Of a DNA stretch of 64,000 nucleotides, positions 47,695 to 58,562 are shown piece after piece. The notes beneath the pieces were generated by a model. It saw only the letters and a list, made by a program, of their open reading frames with translations, was not told where the DNA came from and searched no databases. The translations under genes and the position numbers were made by a program. This stretch comes from Dictyophora rubrovolvata. Its lineage: Eukaryota; Basidiomycota; Agaricomycetes; Phallales; Phallaceae. Location of the stretch: NCBI GenBank assembly GCA_029959195.1, contig CP114126.1, positions 1,178,001 through 1,242,000 on the forward strand. The letters run 5' to 3'. The stretch's first letter is position 1, and every line of letters begins with the position of its first letter.

Positions 47695-48100
47695 ATGTTT
47701 TACGGTCTCGTCACTGCAATTCCATCCACAACAGTTGGGACCAAATGTAATCTCAACAAACAGTGTTTCCCGGACGCACCAGTTTGCTGCGTCAATGCCG
47801 GCGTAAGTCTCTCTGACATAATTACATATATTCTTCGCCGCTAAGTACCCCTGTATGCCTTTTTGTACTTTGTACTTTAGTCCACAGGGATTGGAGGCAA
47901 TTTTTGTATCAGGGAGAGTGACTGCAATCCTGGACCAAATATAGATGGTATTCCAGAGCTTTCCCAGGTGAGTTCTGATCTTTCTGATTTTTTTCCCTCT
48001 CAAAACGTATTTTTTGTGGCATATCTAGTTCAGGTGCTTTGGTGGCGGTGTATGTGCGCAGGTGTCGCGCCCTACCGAAAGTACCCCCAAGGGCCCATAG
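47695..48100 (+). CDS. Small cysteine-rich, probably secreted protein
   Basis: Three exons in phase 0: 47695 to about 47801, about 47881-47968, and 48029-48100. Only 88 residues follow the first ATG. Eight cysteines lie in a regular pattern (TKC, KQCF, VCCV, NFC, DC, FRC, GVC), as in small secreted mushroom proteins. The frame is open and hydrophobic upstream of the ATG (VFPTTLLVLSGL), which with MFYGLVTA would make a full signal peptide, but no ATG exists there. A start codon has therefore been lost or lies in an unseen upstream exon. A second FRCSGDGVC unit lies beyond the stop, at 48103-48144. Confidence 0.5.
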
Positions 48101-49088
48101 AGTTCAGGTGCTCTGGTGACGGAGTATGTTTACCGGATTCATAGAATGTTACGTTGTGAGCGGGTAAAGATTCACCTTGATCAGTCATACTCCTCTTTTA
48201 TTCCACCACGAAGTTTGGATTTCGCCCAACCTTTTTTCCTGTCAAGAATCGATGGATAAATCCAAAAAAAAAAACAAAGACTATGTATTTATTTTATAAC
48301 CTATAATATTCAGTGTTTTTCATGCTTAGCTTGTGTCATTTAAAAATGCCGCCGCTTGCCGTCCTGGCACCTGCTGCTATAGAAAGCAAATTCAAATTTT
48401 GACCTATTCTAGCGAAAACATCGACCCAATTTTGCCAAAAACAAAAATCCCGAGGCTGGATGAATGCTGAACAGGCCCGAAATGTGAACCCTGCCGCGGC
48501 ATCGTTATATTTCAGAACGGATTTTGAAGGTTTTCAAAAAAAAATCGAAAAACATGAGTTCAGGTTCAGAGCATGTTTTCGCAGTGTCTACTTATTGAGA
48601 AGACGTCAATCCTTGATTGTGCGAATTTCACCATCTGGAACCGATGCCTATGCCTATCATCCAAGGTGCCAATTAGCCGCCATCTATAATGCCGGACGTA
48701 AAAGGTGGGGAATTGTTCACTTTGGGTTCGCTCAGATCCTCAGCCCATCTGGCCTCATTACTTTGGGGTGGTAGAGAACTTGGAAACCAAAGTTTCAGTG
48801 CGAATGAATGTCAGCCAAGAAAAAATCGCTAACGGATTCATTACGAAGCGATATGTTCTTTTGTGGAATATCTAAAATTTGTGTTTGAATAACGGTTTCT
48901 GTGTGCTAGAACCCATAACGTTACCATGAGGAATCTGTAGGAAAACGAGCGTTTAGCCGGCCTGCCCAGTTACACAGAATTCTATAGAGGCTGTTAGCCT
49001 AAGCGCCAGAAACATATCTGCTTCCGCTCTCCCCGATCTTTTTTTTCATGTGTAAAAATATAGCGGGAACCTTGATATTTTGTTTACA
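48101..49088. other. Intergenic region
   Basis: Begins with a repeat of the Cys-rich exon motif. A 104-residue plus-strand frame at 48460-48774 is Arg-rich and unlike any family known to me, and I do not call it a gene. The 3' part is the promoter of the HAD hydrolase. Confidence 0.4.
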
Positions 49089-50964
49089 ATGAACACGTTT
49101 ATAAAGAACTCAATACGTCCGTGTCTTTTCTCGCAAAGAGTTCGTTATCGCTTGGTTCACTCAGGTTAGCTGGGCATTGTCAAATCTAAAAAATTCTCAT
49201 TTCCCTTCAAAATTCAGAAAACTCGAGACAAACTAGCAAATCAGTTGCATTCGCATTCGATATTGTATGTCTCCTCAAATAGTAGCAACATCAACATCTT
49301 TGAAATGAAGTTTACGCAATAAGGATGGCGTGCTCATCCAAGGCTCCCAGGTTCTCCCCGAAGCTAAACGCACTCTACGAATTCTCGCAGGTTACAACCC
49401 CAAAAAAACGTACACGTCCCTTTTTTTCTTTTATAAAATTCAGCAACATTGTTTTAAACACACAACTCTAGGAAAATACCCTACATCTTGGTAAGCCGAT
49501 CTCTCGTAAACTCAAGAACTGGGTCTTACAATCACTCACCAAGATTACAAACGGCGGTGGGATCAGCGAAGAGGATCGGTCTATTAAATTATCTTCGCAG
49601 CTGGGTGTTCAGGTAAAATCCTTCAACCTTTGATTTACTTTCCGCGGTATGAGCAAAAAAATGGGTATTATTCATACATAGGTTGACCCGCTCCAATTAA
49701 TTCAAGCGCATACCATTCTCCGTAAATTACCTGGCCAGACTGATGGACGACCTTATCCCCATGATTCAGTCCTTGTCCTAGGCGGTACTAAGGATAATGT
49801 TCGAAAAATAGCCGAAAAGTAAGTCTGTTTGGATGTAGTGACAGCAGGATGCCCACTGGACCTTCGTGTCCCCATTTTAGCTATGGGTTTAAATCCGTAT
49901 ATACTACCCTGGATATATTAGCCTGGAACTCAAGGTAAGACTAGTTATCATCTCAAAGGATTCTCTAACCTACGCCAAAGTATTTGGCCTTTTTACACAT
50001 TGTCCGAAGAAGATCGTCTACATATCAGGGTATAAATATGTAGCACAACGTATTTTCTGTCATATGAACTCAATCCTCTTTTAGAAAGTAGACTTCTCCA
50101 AAATCAGATTCGGCACAATCATGGTATTTCATGACCCTCGAAACTGGTCTTTAGATATCCAAGTTATGCTGGACATTCTTCGATCGAAGAATCGCATGCT
50201 GGGTGGACCCCGTGGGCAGCCACCTAAACCAATCGATTTGATATTTTGCAATCCAGATATATTATGGCGCGGTGCATTCAATCATCCACGTTTGGGACAG
50301 GGTTCGTTCATTGAAGCTTTTCAGGCTGTATATAAGGTTAGCTTGGAAAAGGATTATCCTTTTTTTTCTTGTTTGTTTATTTCTCCTGAAATTGTAGTCA
50401 GTCACTGGCGAATATCACCCATATACCCAGTATGGAAAACCACTGAAAGCAACTTTCGATTTTGCAAAATCGCAGCTGATGAGACATATTGACGTACAGT
50501 TTCCACATACATCAGAACCACCTAAGATGTACGTGCATTTGTGTACGATTAACCTGCCATTGATCAAAAAATGTTTCAGATATATGATTGGAGGTACGCA
50601 GAAAAGACATTTCAAACTCGACTCATTCATTTAATCAAATCGTTTTATTATTATGTAAAGATAACCCAGCTTCTGGTAAATGTCTTGTTTTCTCCTTTTC
50701 GATGAATTAGCAGTCTTATTAACTTCTAATTCCCCAGATATCGCTGGTAGGCATGATTGAATTACGTCGCGGCAAAAGGCTGAATGAATTAATTACCTGC
50801 TTCTGAATTTAGGAGCAAATGCGGCAAATTGGTCTTCTATACTCGTGCATACGGGTGTCTACGACCCCGAAACTGGTCCACCCGCGCACCACCCAACTCA
50901 CCAAGCTGCAAATGTCGAAGATGCAGTCAAGTGGGCGTTGGAGCGAGAAGGTTACCTATTTTAG
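49089..50964 (+). CDS. HAD-superfamily class IIA hydrolase, CECR5/YKR070W type, mitochondrial
   Basis: About nine exons from ATG 49089 (MNTFIKNSIRPCLFSQRVRY, a basic presequence) to the stop 50962-50964. HAD motifs: AFAFDIDGVLIQG with the nucleophile Asp formed across an intron, YILITNGGG for motif II, YGKPLKATFDFAKS containing the motif III Lys, and MYMIGDNPASDIAGANAANW for motif IV. GPRGQPPKPIDLIFCNPD and FNHPRLGQGSF are typical of the CECR5/YKR070W subgroup. That yeast protein is mitochondrial; the substrate is unknown. No missing catalytic residue. The last exon ends in WALEREGYLF. Confidence 0.88.
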
Positions 50965-51415
50965 GACATACCTTCACATACAACAGTGCTCTCCTTTTTC
51001 CTATTCTTACCAACGACTGTTCTTCCGTGTTGAGAGTCCTCAGGCTTTGGGAAGCTCCACGCAAATGACCACGAACACAACTCCACTTGCGCATGCCTGA
51101 AACCCCTTTCAGCTGTTCGTATGTCCCGTGACGAAGGTCCACGTGAAAGAGCCTCCTGGAAGCATGTCTTGCTTCGATACACGTAAGCCAAGTAAAGGAC
51201 TCAATTTGAACATGACCAGAACCTCGAAAACCCTTTCGAATTTTTGAGGCTTTTTGCGAATCGTGTTTCTGGTGCACGCATGATCAATTGAGTGAATTTG
51301 GCCTTTAAGGCGCCTAATCTCAGCCTCCCCGCCGAGTAAACAAACCTCGCTAGAATCTCCCGTGTCAATTGGGCCCGGAGACGGCGGCGCTAATTCTACG
51401 GCAGAGGACTCCTCC
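50965..51415. other. Intergenic region upstream of the BIG1-like pseudogene
   Basis: Minus-strand frames at 51277-50927 and 51417-51109 are long for noncoding DNA but have no recognisable motifs. The duplicated BIG1-like segment begins about 51377. Confidence 0.4.
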
Positions 51416-52589
51416 ATGGTCCGACATTGGCATGTTCAAGTTGTTAGATTCGCCGCATTTCTGTCGTCGCCATTTCTCGTAGCAACAGCCTACAGAGATA
51501 CAGTTCCAATTATCGCATGGACATCTCATTCAAGTCATAATTTAGACGCCCTCTCGACCCACACCGATTCATATTCGGGTTCCGCCGACTTGCTTCACCG
51601 ATTTTTACAGCTCGACAATGACGAAATATGCAACTTTGCTACCACACGCCCAACTGAAGGTGCAGGTTATTTTCACCTGATCTAGCAAAACCTGGAATGG
51701 GCAAATCACAACAATCCGCTTGATGCCGCTTAAGATTCGACCGACGACTGAATAGAAAACTGAATTGAAGCTAGATCAGGTGAAAATAACCTGTCCCCCC
51801 AGTTGGGCGTGTATAATGCTCGTAGATCAACCTGGTGTAAGCCGGTGCATGTCTCAAATAAAGCCTGTTACTCACTAAGAACAAACTAGCTCTCAGCTGC
51901 AGACCTCAAAACGTCTCCTTTCCTCATAAACCAGCTTTCCGAAGCACCATCCTCTCTACAGATTCCCTATCTGCCCTGTTCAAATAGCGAATTGATGGAA
52001 TTCGAAACATTCAAGGAATCACTCGCTGAGAAATGTAAATCAGAACGTCAAGAAATCTCGCTGGGTTCCCGACCCCGATCCGAGACTAAGCAAATTGTGG
52101 GTATAAACATGCCACCCTTGGATGCTTCTAGTGGAGGTTCGCGGAGATAAATATTCACTCAATCACGTAAATGCTCGTGTTTCGTTTATATCTCGCACAT
52201 TTCTAATGATTTTACCGCTAGAACATCAACTCGAGAAAGTTATTGAAGAACGGGCATCATCTTCCAACTCCTATCTCATCATATACACTTCGTCTGTTTC
52301 AGCTCGGGTGGAGAATGGGTTTGACAAAGCAGAAAGCCTACATCCACAGCCGATTCACGCCGAAGAAATTGCTGAACCTGTTTTCAATTCTACCCTTCCT
52401 ACTGGATCTCTCCTCGAACGTTATCGATTCTTCACGCCAGGAATACTAATTGGGTTTTTCATCGGCTTCATCGTTTTACTGCCGATACTATCATTTGGAA
52501 TTTATGCATTGGCGAGTATCCAGACACCGTCGAGGACGGACACGGTAGGATCTACTAGGACTGTCAGCCTAAACAAAAAGAATCAGTGA
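51416..52589 (+). pseudogene. BIG1/VOA1-like gene, copy disrupted by a MITE
   Basis: Nearly identical to 61181-60177 in exons and introns. It starts with MVRHWHVQVVRFAAFLSSPFL (signal peptide) and ends with the family's C-terminal membrane segment. Exon 1 is interrupted at 51645 by a 167-bp inserted element after ICNFAT, and the middle exon has a TAA where the other copy has CAA (Gln). Either would end translation before the membrane segment. The mature gene would encode a luminal domain anchored by one helix, as in BIG1 and the V-ATPase accessory protein Voa1. Confidence 0.88.
51645..51811. mobile_element. 167-bp MITE with ~41-bp terminal inverted repeats
   Basis: Both ends read CACGCCCAACTG then, after a short variable stretch, CAGGTTATTTTCACCTGATC in opposite orientation, and there is no coding capacity. 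Comparison with the empty site at about 60954 (GCTAC next to TATAATG) fixes its limits. A TA target duplication is likely, with the left copy now CA. TA duplication and TIR form point to a Tc1/mariner-like or similar DNA transposon as source. I saw no second copy in the window. Confidence 0.88.
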
Positions 52590-52766
52590 ATAGAATACAC
52601 AGTAAGGCTGCTAAGGCAATGGACTTGATTTTCTGATACACGAACAGTATTCAATTTTCATCATACATTCTAATTCACCACGAAGAGAGCTATTTTTGGT
52701 GAAAACCTAGAGCGTGACACAGGTGACATATCCATCCCGATTTCACACCAACGTTCGGGGCACAGA

Positions 52767-53933
52767 ATGAGCACACAGATACCTAAATCTGAATTGCTCA
52801 AGGTGATTTGTGTAACGTGCGGCACGCAGTACGACATTGATGGGCCTACAACCCCCCCGAATTGTCATATGTGTGACGTAAGTTTACATTGGCTTTCCTG
52901 ACATACACCTCCGTACGAAGAACATAGTTGATTAGGATCCTCGACAATATGTACCTCCATCTGGACAATCGTGGACTACGCTGAAAGAGAGTATTTCGTC
53001 TGGAAAATTCAAAAATGTCATCGAGCCCACTCCAGGTGCCGACGGACAGATTTACACCATTGTTACTCAGCCGAAATTGGGCATTGGACAGCGTGCACAT
53101 CTTATCCGAACCCCTCAAGGCAATATTATGTGGGATCTAGTAGCATTCATCGATGATAACACAGTCAATAAGGTAGATTCATTTTTTGTGTCTTCCCCTG
53201 AAAACAGCCGGTCAATTTATAGTCGGTGTTGTTAGATCAAAGAATTAGGAGGGATAGATACAATAGTCATCTCTCATCCTCACTTCTACACGACATTTAC
53301 AACCTGGTCCGAAGTATTCGGTCAAATTCCCGTCTACCTTGCTGTCGAAGACGAATCATGGATCTCGAGGCATGACGCGGCTGCATCCTCTGCTATTGTA
53401 CCCATCGTCGAATCAACACAAGAGATTATTCCGGAATCAGGTGTGACAGCCATTAAAGTTGGGGGTCATTTTCCAGGAAGTACGGTTCTTCATTGGCGTA
53501 ATCGTATTTTTACCGCGGATAGCGTTATGATTGCTCCTGTAAGTGCTTTTCACGCGCGACCCAATAATAAATATACTTACCCTCCGTTTCATATGTAAAG
53601 TCTGGCTTGTATTCCATTGACCGCCCGGAAGGAACGGTCTCCTTCTCTTTCATGTGGAGCTATCCTAACCAAGTAAGTAAAAAAAACCTTGAGAATAGGC
53701 TTGGAAATCAAATTTGATTTCAGATTCCACTGCCTCCCGAGGCGATACAAGATATTATCAAGGCAATTACGACGTTTCAATTTGAAATAGCTCATGGAGG
53801 TTTCCCCGGACAAGAAATAAAAAGGAATGCCAAACAGAGACTTATCCAAAGTGCTGACATCATCATCTCGATTATGAAGGGAACTCAACCCGGGGACGTG
53901 AAAAAGGAAAAACGAGATTTTTGGAAAGTCTGA
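52767..53933 (+). CDS. Metallo-beta-lactamase-fold protein with N-terminal zinc ribbon
   Basis: Five exons: 52767-52877, 52936-53172, 53236-53538, 53601-53672 and 53724-53933, giving 310 residues. Residues 14-37 are a CVTCG ... CHMCD zinc-ribbon-like pair. The MBL fold follows: GNIMWDLVAFID, ELGGIDTIVISHPHFY, a GHFPGSTVLHW motif with the downstream His, and IFTADSVMIAP. The usual HxHxDH site is reduced to HPHFYTT, as in several fungal MBL proteins, so metal binding may be altered. The C-terminal helix region has AHGGFPGQEIK. Function is unknown. A decayed tandem copy lies immediately downstream. Confidence 0.82.
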
Positions 53934-54311
53934 AACCTTTATCCCTCTTGTCTTGGGAGTGTTTCTACTGTAGTTCTGATACATCACTGTATGCATCTCC
54001 ACATTATCCAATTCAAGTTGAATCGTAATTTCCTTAAGGGAAAACACCTTTCTTTTCAAACACTTCATTTTTCGTATGTGCGCCTTTTTTATTTCATGGG
54101 AAATTTTTACCAATTCTCAGTCACCTCTATTCAAAGCTGTCAAATCACATTCCTCCAATATGAGTCGAGAGTGTTTATGTTTACCATATCAAACCGGCGC
54201 CACACGACAGAGTTTTTGCCGCTTACTTATCTTTATGTATGTGGTGTCTGCTACGTATATATTAAACTGGAGCATCCGACTCGGAGATGCCCCCGTTTTT
54301 AATAAATCGAG
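53934..54311. other. Spacer between MBL gene and its tandem pseudogene
   Basis: AT-rich, with no coding signal beyond short frames; it probably includes the 3' UTR of the first gene and the old promoter of the second. Confidence 0.5.
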
Positions 54312-55400
54312 ATGTCTACTGAAATACTAGCACCCGAGGCAGAAAGGACCAGAGATTCCTGGAAGTTGTCGTATCTGCGACGTAAGGGGGTTTTACGTAT
54401 GTATGCTACGCCGAGTTCTCAACTGGGCTTGTTGAAAATTGGTATAGGATCCCCGTGCGTAGTATGTTCCATTATCAGGGCAATCATGGACAACCTTGAA
54501 AGAAAGCGTTGCGTCCTGTGAATTTCATTGTGCCTGTTTCCGATACCGATGGTATGATCTACACTATTGTTACACGACCGAGGTTCGATATTGGGCAGAA
54601 CGCATTTCTTAAGAATTCGGACACCACAAGGGAACGTTCTTTGGGATCTCGTACTTTATATCGATGATGAGACGATGACAAGGCAGAGCTCCATGTATGC
54701 ATGCTTTCATACTTATCGTGATAAACTCTTTTTAGTGTTTAGATTCGCGAGCTAGGGGGAATCGCGGCAATTGTTATTTCTCATCCCCACTTTTACTCGA
54801 CCTATGCGACTTGGTCCAGAGTATTCGGTCAAATTCCTGTATAGTACCTTGCTTCGAAAGATGAATGTTGGGTTTCGCGACGCGACTCTGCCCACGTGTT
54901 TATCGCCGAACCAATAAAAGAATATTACAGTTAAGGTTGGGTCATTTTCCAGGAAGTATGGTTCTCCCTCTGTTTAATTGGCACCATCATATCTTTGCCG
55001 CCGCCGAGCGTCATGATCGTTCCTGTGAGTGTCTTGACGTTTTCTTTCCTAATATATTCTTTGTGTATCCATTTATTCATACCAGTCTGGTTTGTATTTA
55101 TCTGCTGATCGTCCAGGCTGAAGGGACGGTCTCTTTCTCTGTCATGTGGAGTTAGTACCCGAATCAAGTACGTGAGACAATGATCATAAGCCCTTCGGGT
55201 TCTATTTTTTTTTTACTCTCGAAATTAGATTCCACTACCTCGGGAGGCTATACATTATATCGTCGAGGCATTGGCACCTTTCGACTTCGATGCGGCTTCA
55301 AAGTGCCGAGATCTTTATGTCGGCAATGGATGGAATTCGACCCGGTGAACACGGGAAGCGAGAGTTTCGGAAGGCATGACATTTCCTGTAAGTTCAAGAT
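54312..55400 (+). pseudogene. Decayed tandem copy of the metallo-beta-lactamase-fold gene
   Basis: Same order as 52767-53933: an MST start, QYVPPSGQ-like and GMIYTIVTRPRFDIGQNA, ELGGIAAIVISHPHFYSTYATWSRVFGQIPV, GHFPGS-like and AEGTVSFSVMWS. The N-terminal zinc-ribbon cysteines are gone. The frame is shifted near 54600, stopped right after GQIPV near 54844, shifted again near 54930, and the C-terminus is scrambled after 55240. Roughly 70 percent residue similarity where it aligns suggests an older duplication than those of the arms. Confidence 0.82.
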
Positions 55401-55404
55401 CTAG

Positions 55405-56232
55405 AACCGCGGGACAATTTGAATGAATACGACGTCCGTTCGTTAAATCTCCGAGGCTAATAAACTCCAAATCTAACTGCTACATATCTCAATTGAATGG
55501 CTATGAAAAAAAAGCTCGGTTTCGCCTGTCATTTGATATGTCGACCTTCACATCCGAAGGGGTCCAAAAAGCCAGAAAAATTCCTCGTGACGCCGGTCAT
55601 AGATCTTTTTCTAGACAATAGGGATCAAAGAAGAGCTTCTTATTGATTATATTCTCAGGCGCCGATGTTGGTGTCAAGGTAAGTATCTACCGCACTCCGC
55701 AGTACAACGAACATGAGGGCTAATTGGCTGATTAGGGTTATATTCGAATAATTCGCTTCTCAACTCTCAAATTCTGGCTATGATAGCAGCCAGATTTGAA
55801 CAATATTAGTACCATACAAGTTAATTTCTGGAAGAGTACACTGTATGGGGATGCTTTTGCTTGTGAGTATTGAAGTACCCTTTTCACCAGAAGGCGGTGC
55901 GACCACCACTTGGGGCAAGGTAGACAGATTTTCAATGATTGTGAGGCACGGTCTTTTAAGATCATCAAAGTGTTAGCCTTCAACTCTGCCGGCCGGGAGG
56001 CTATTCTTAGCCATCCTATGATAGGCCTAAGCGTACGCGCCACAGATGAATTGAAATTAGAACTCATGGTTATAAGTTCTTTTTTCGAAATTAATGATTG
56101 CAACAGGTCCAAAACGTCACGTCCTCCCTCCTCTCCAGTTAGGAGATAGGCTGGTGGAGGAATATTGAATACTCGAATCCGTTGATCTAAAACTTCACAG
56201 TTCAAGTATCTACGTTGACATAGACCTTACAA
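55405..56232. other. Region without a clear gene
   Basis: A 155-residue minus-strand frame (56205-55738) begins MNCEVLDQRIRVFNIPPP and contains GGRDVLDLLQSL; it is open but has no known motif and no good context for a start. It may be a remnant. Nothing else seen. Confidence 0.35.
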
Positions 56233-57258
56233 ATGGAAGCTCCACGTCCCTTCCCATCTCTAAAATATGATATTGCTTCCAAAAAACGCTCAATAGCTAC
56301 CTCTGCCGTCATTGTTTTCCTTCTCAATGGCCTTATTCCTGCTGTTGTTTATTATGTCTTACAATACGGTCAGTCAATTGCCCATGCTGAATGATTCTCT
56401 GATCGAATCCCAGATATGCATAACCAGGAAGTTCTGTGCCACGAAGTACTATTATCAACGTTGTTCAGGCCTCCGCTACGACTACAGTTCTAGAATGGCC
56501 ATGGCGGTTATACCTTTTGTTGAGAAGAAATGGCGAGCGTGCGCCTCGAAATCGGACGTTCTTTACCTTCGATTTTTTTCAGTGGTGTTTCTGCAAGTCG
56601 GCATGCCGCGTGCATTTTTTTTTGAAAAACCCCCGTCTTCGATACTAATATGGGATTTGTTTGCAGTATCCGGAATATTGCTAGTAACCATTTTCACAAT
56701 TTTCGCTGGTATTCATAATAGCATGCGATGGTATATGTTCGGGTTTGTTGCATTGTTTGGCGTAATCGCCATTATGTTAATTATTACGTGGGTCATGGCA
56801 TACACGGAAGTGAGCATACCTGTCCGAATGTCTTCACTCATACCTGGTACAATAGCTCGACCAGGATTGTATACCTTGTGAGTAATCTCTTTGAATGATC
56901 ATTGACAGCTCAGATTGATCGTTCGCGCAACAGAATCGAAGACTTGACCGCTTGCGACGGAGGGGCGGGACAGGCCTATCGTGAACGACTAAACATTAGA
57001 TGGCAAAACTCTCCTCTATTCCGAAAACTTCTGATGGACCTGACGCTATTACCAGCAATTGGCGCTCTCTTCCAAACCGGTCTCCAATTTGTTATTCTGT
57101 TCGTTACCCCAGAAATTGTTTATGTCGGCCTTTCTACCGTATTACTATGGGGCTGGCTCGCCATGACGCTAATATGCGGATGGAAATATGCGGAAAAAGT
57201 TTTGATAAAGGAAAAGCTTGAATGGCATACTTCGCTAGACTCGGTCTTGCAAGTTTGA
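56233..57258 (+). CDS. Fungal multispanning membrane protein of unknown function, copy 2
   Basis: Paralogue of 23924-25057 with a much shorter N-terminus: MEAPRPFPSLKYDIASKKRS, a first membrane segment ending VYYVLQYG, then a GT-AG intron to SSVPRSTIINVVQ, WPWRLYLLLRRNGERAP, a GC-AG intron (GCAAGT) after QWCF, AGIHNSMRWYMFGFVA, another intron after PGLYTL, RNRIEDLTACDGGAG and a C-terminal two-helix hairpin. All splice sites agree with copy 1, and similarity is about 55-60 percent, so the duplication is old and both genes are kept. Function is unknown; it is probably an integral membrane protein with six or seven helices. Confidence 0.78.
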
Positions 57259-58562
57259 TTTTTATAATACTTGGACTTAGACTTTGATTTATACCTCTAA
57301 TTTATTGAATTTTTGTAAGGCTGTGGGTATGAATAACTTCTAATAGATAGCTCAGTACATTCAAAACTTTCTGTAACACAAGCATGAAATTTCACTCTTG
57401 GGGAATATCTTTCATTTCTGGGCAATGATGATGTCAAGATCTTGGCCTTTCCCCAATTGACGAACATGGAATGAATGCGGCCACACCAAAGCTTAATACT
57501 CAGGGGCGTATGAGTAGTGTCGATTCAAATGAATTATTATAGATCTAGACCCCGAGGTGTCTGCCAGTATCTGAGGTGTTAAAAGAGTTGAAAATGGAGC
57601 GTCATTTCAACCACCAAAATACGAAAAACATATGAACCAACGAGAGAATCATACCAAGTCGCTTTAACCGAAAAACAGGGCTCTTCGTACCGAATATACC
57701 TGTATTAGCTGCGAAACAACGCAGTTATTACCAAACAATAAGGTCGTTAGCGTCGTACTCTACAAGGTGCATTTAACGGTATTACTGGTCTGTTCCAAAT
57801 AAACTCGCGAGTGTTCCGACGAGCAGGATGACGGCAGGTGAGTAACAAAACTTCTATCGCCAATGTAAGATTAAGCTTCGCAACTTCGCATTCACGCTGT
57901 AGGAAACACCATCATTTGATGGCGGACTCCGAGTCGAAGTTTGGCAATGATGGACCTGTAGACGTGTCTTGAAACATACTTGCAGTCTTGACACGTACTA
58001 CTTGAAATTTACCCTTTGTTTGTGGCAGTCAAGGCATAATAGGAGCTGAGACGATTTAAATAAACAGAACCCGATTCTACGAATATCAAGAAATGATACT
58101 GAAGTGAGCCTGAGAATCTCAACTCCTACCAGAGACACTTGGTGAGGCTATAACTAGAAAATATTGTCCTAGTAGAGCCTAACACTCATTGGCCTGAAGG
58201 CCTGAGGAATAAAATTGATGCGGCAATTTTGCTGGAGATCGTGTAATACGCACATATCAAATTGTTCTTGTTGAAGCCATTGATCTTCAACAAGTTTTTC
58301 AGAGATCAGGCACGGGTCCCCATTGGGATGCGCTCCGGTTCCCTTTGGTAAAGCGCGCGCTGCTGGCTGCCGCCCCAACTATAGGACCCAAGGACATATG
58401 TATGTAAGTATTTATTGGGGTAATTGATATCACGACAGGCGCATTACCACAAGGGCGTTTCATACCAGAAAAAAACCCTTTTGCGAGGTTTCCACCGTAT
58501 TTATCGGCGACTACCACATACAAACTTGAGATCCCACGCGGTGACAGCGGTCAAGAGGGTCC
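57259..58562. other. Intergenic region
   Basis: 1.3 kb in which I can support no gene. Minus-strand frames around 58170-58520 (for example GTGAHPNGDPCLIS) are short and unlinked and could be relics. Confidence 0.45.

Noticed and set aside
48460-48774. 104-residue Arg-rich open frame as a gene
   Set aside because: No known motif, no intron or paralogue support, and it lies in repeat-like DNA.
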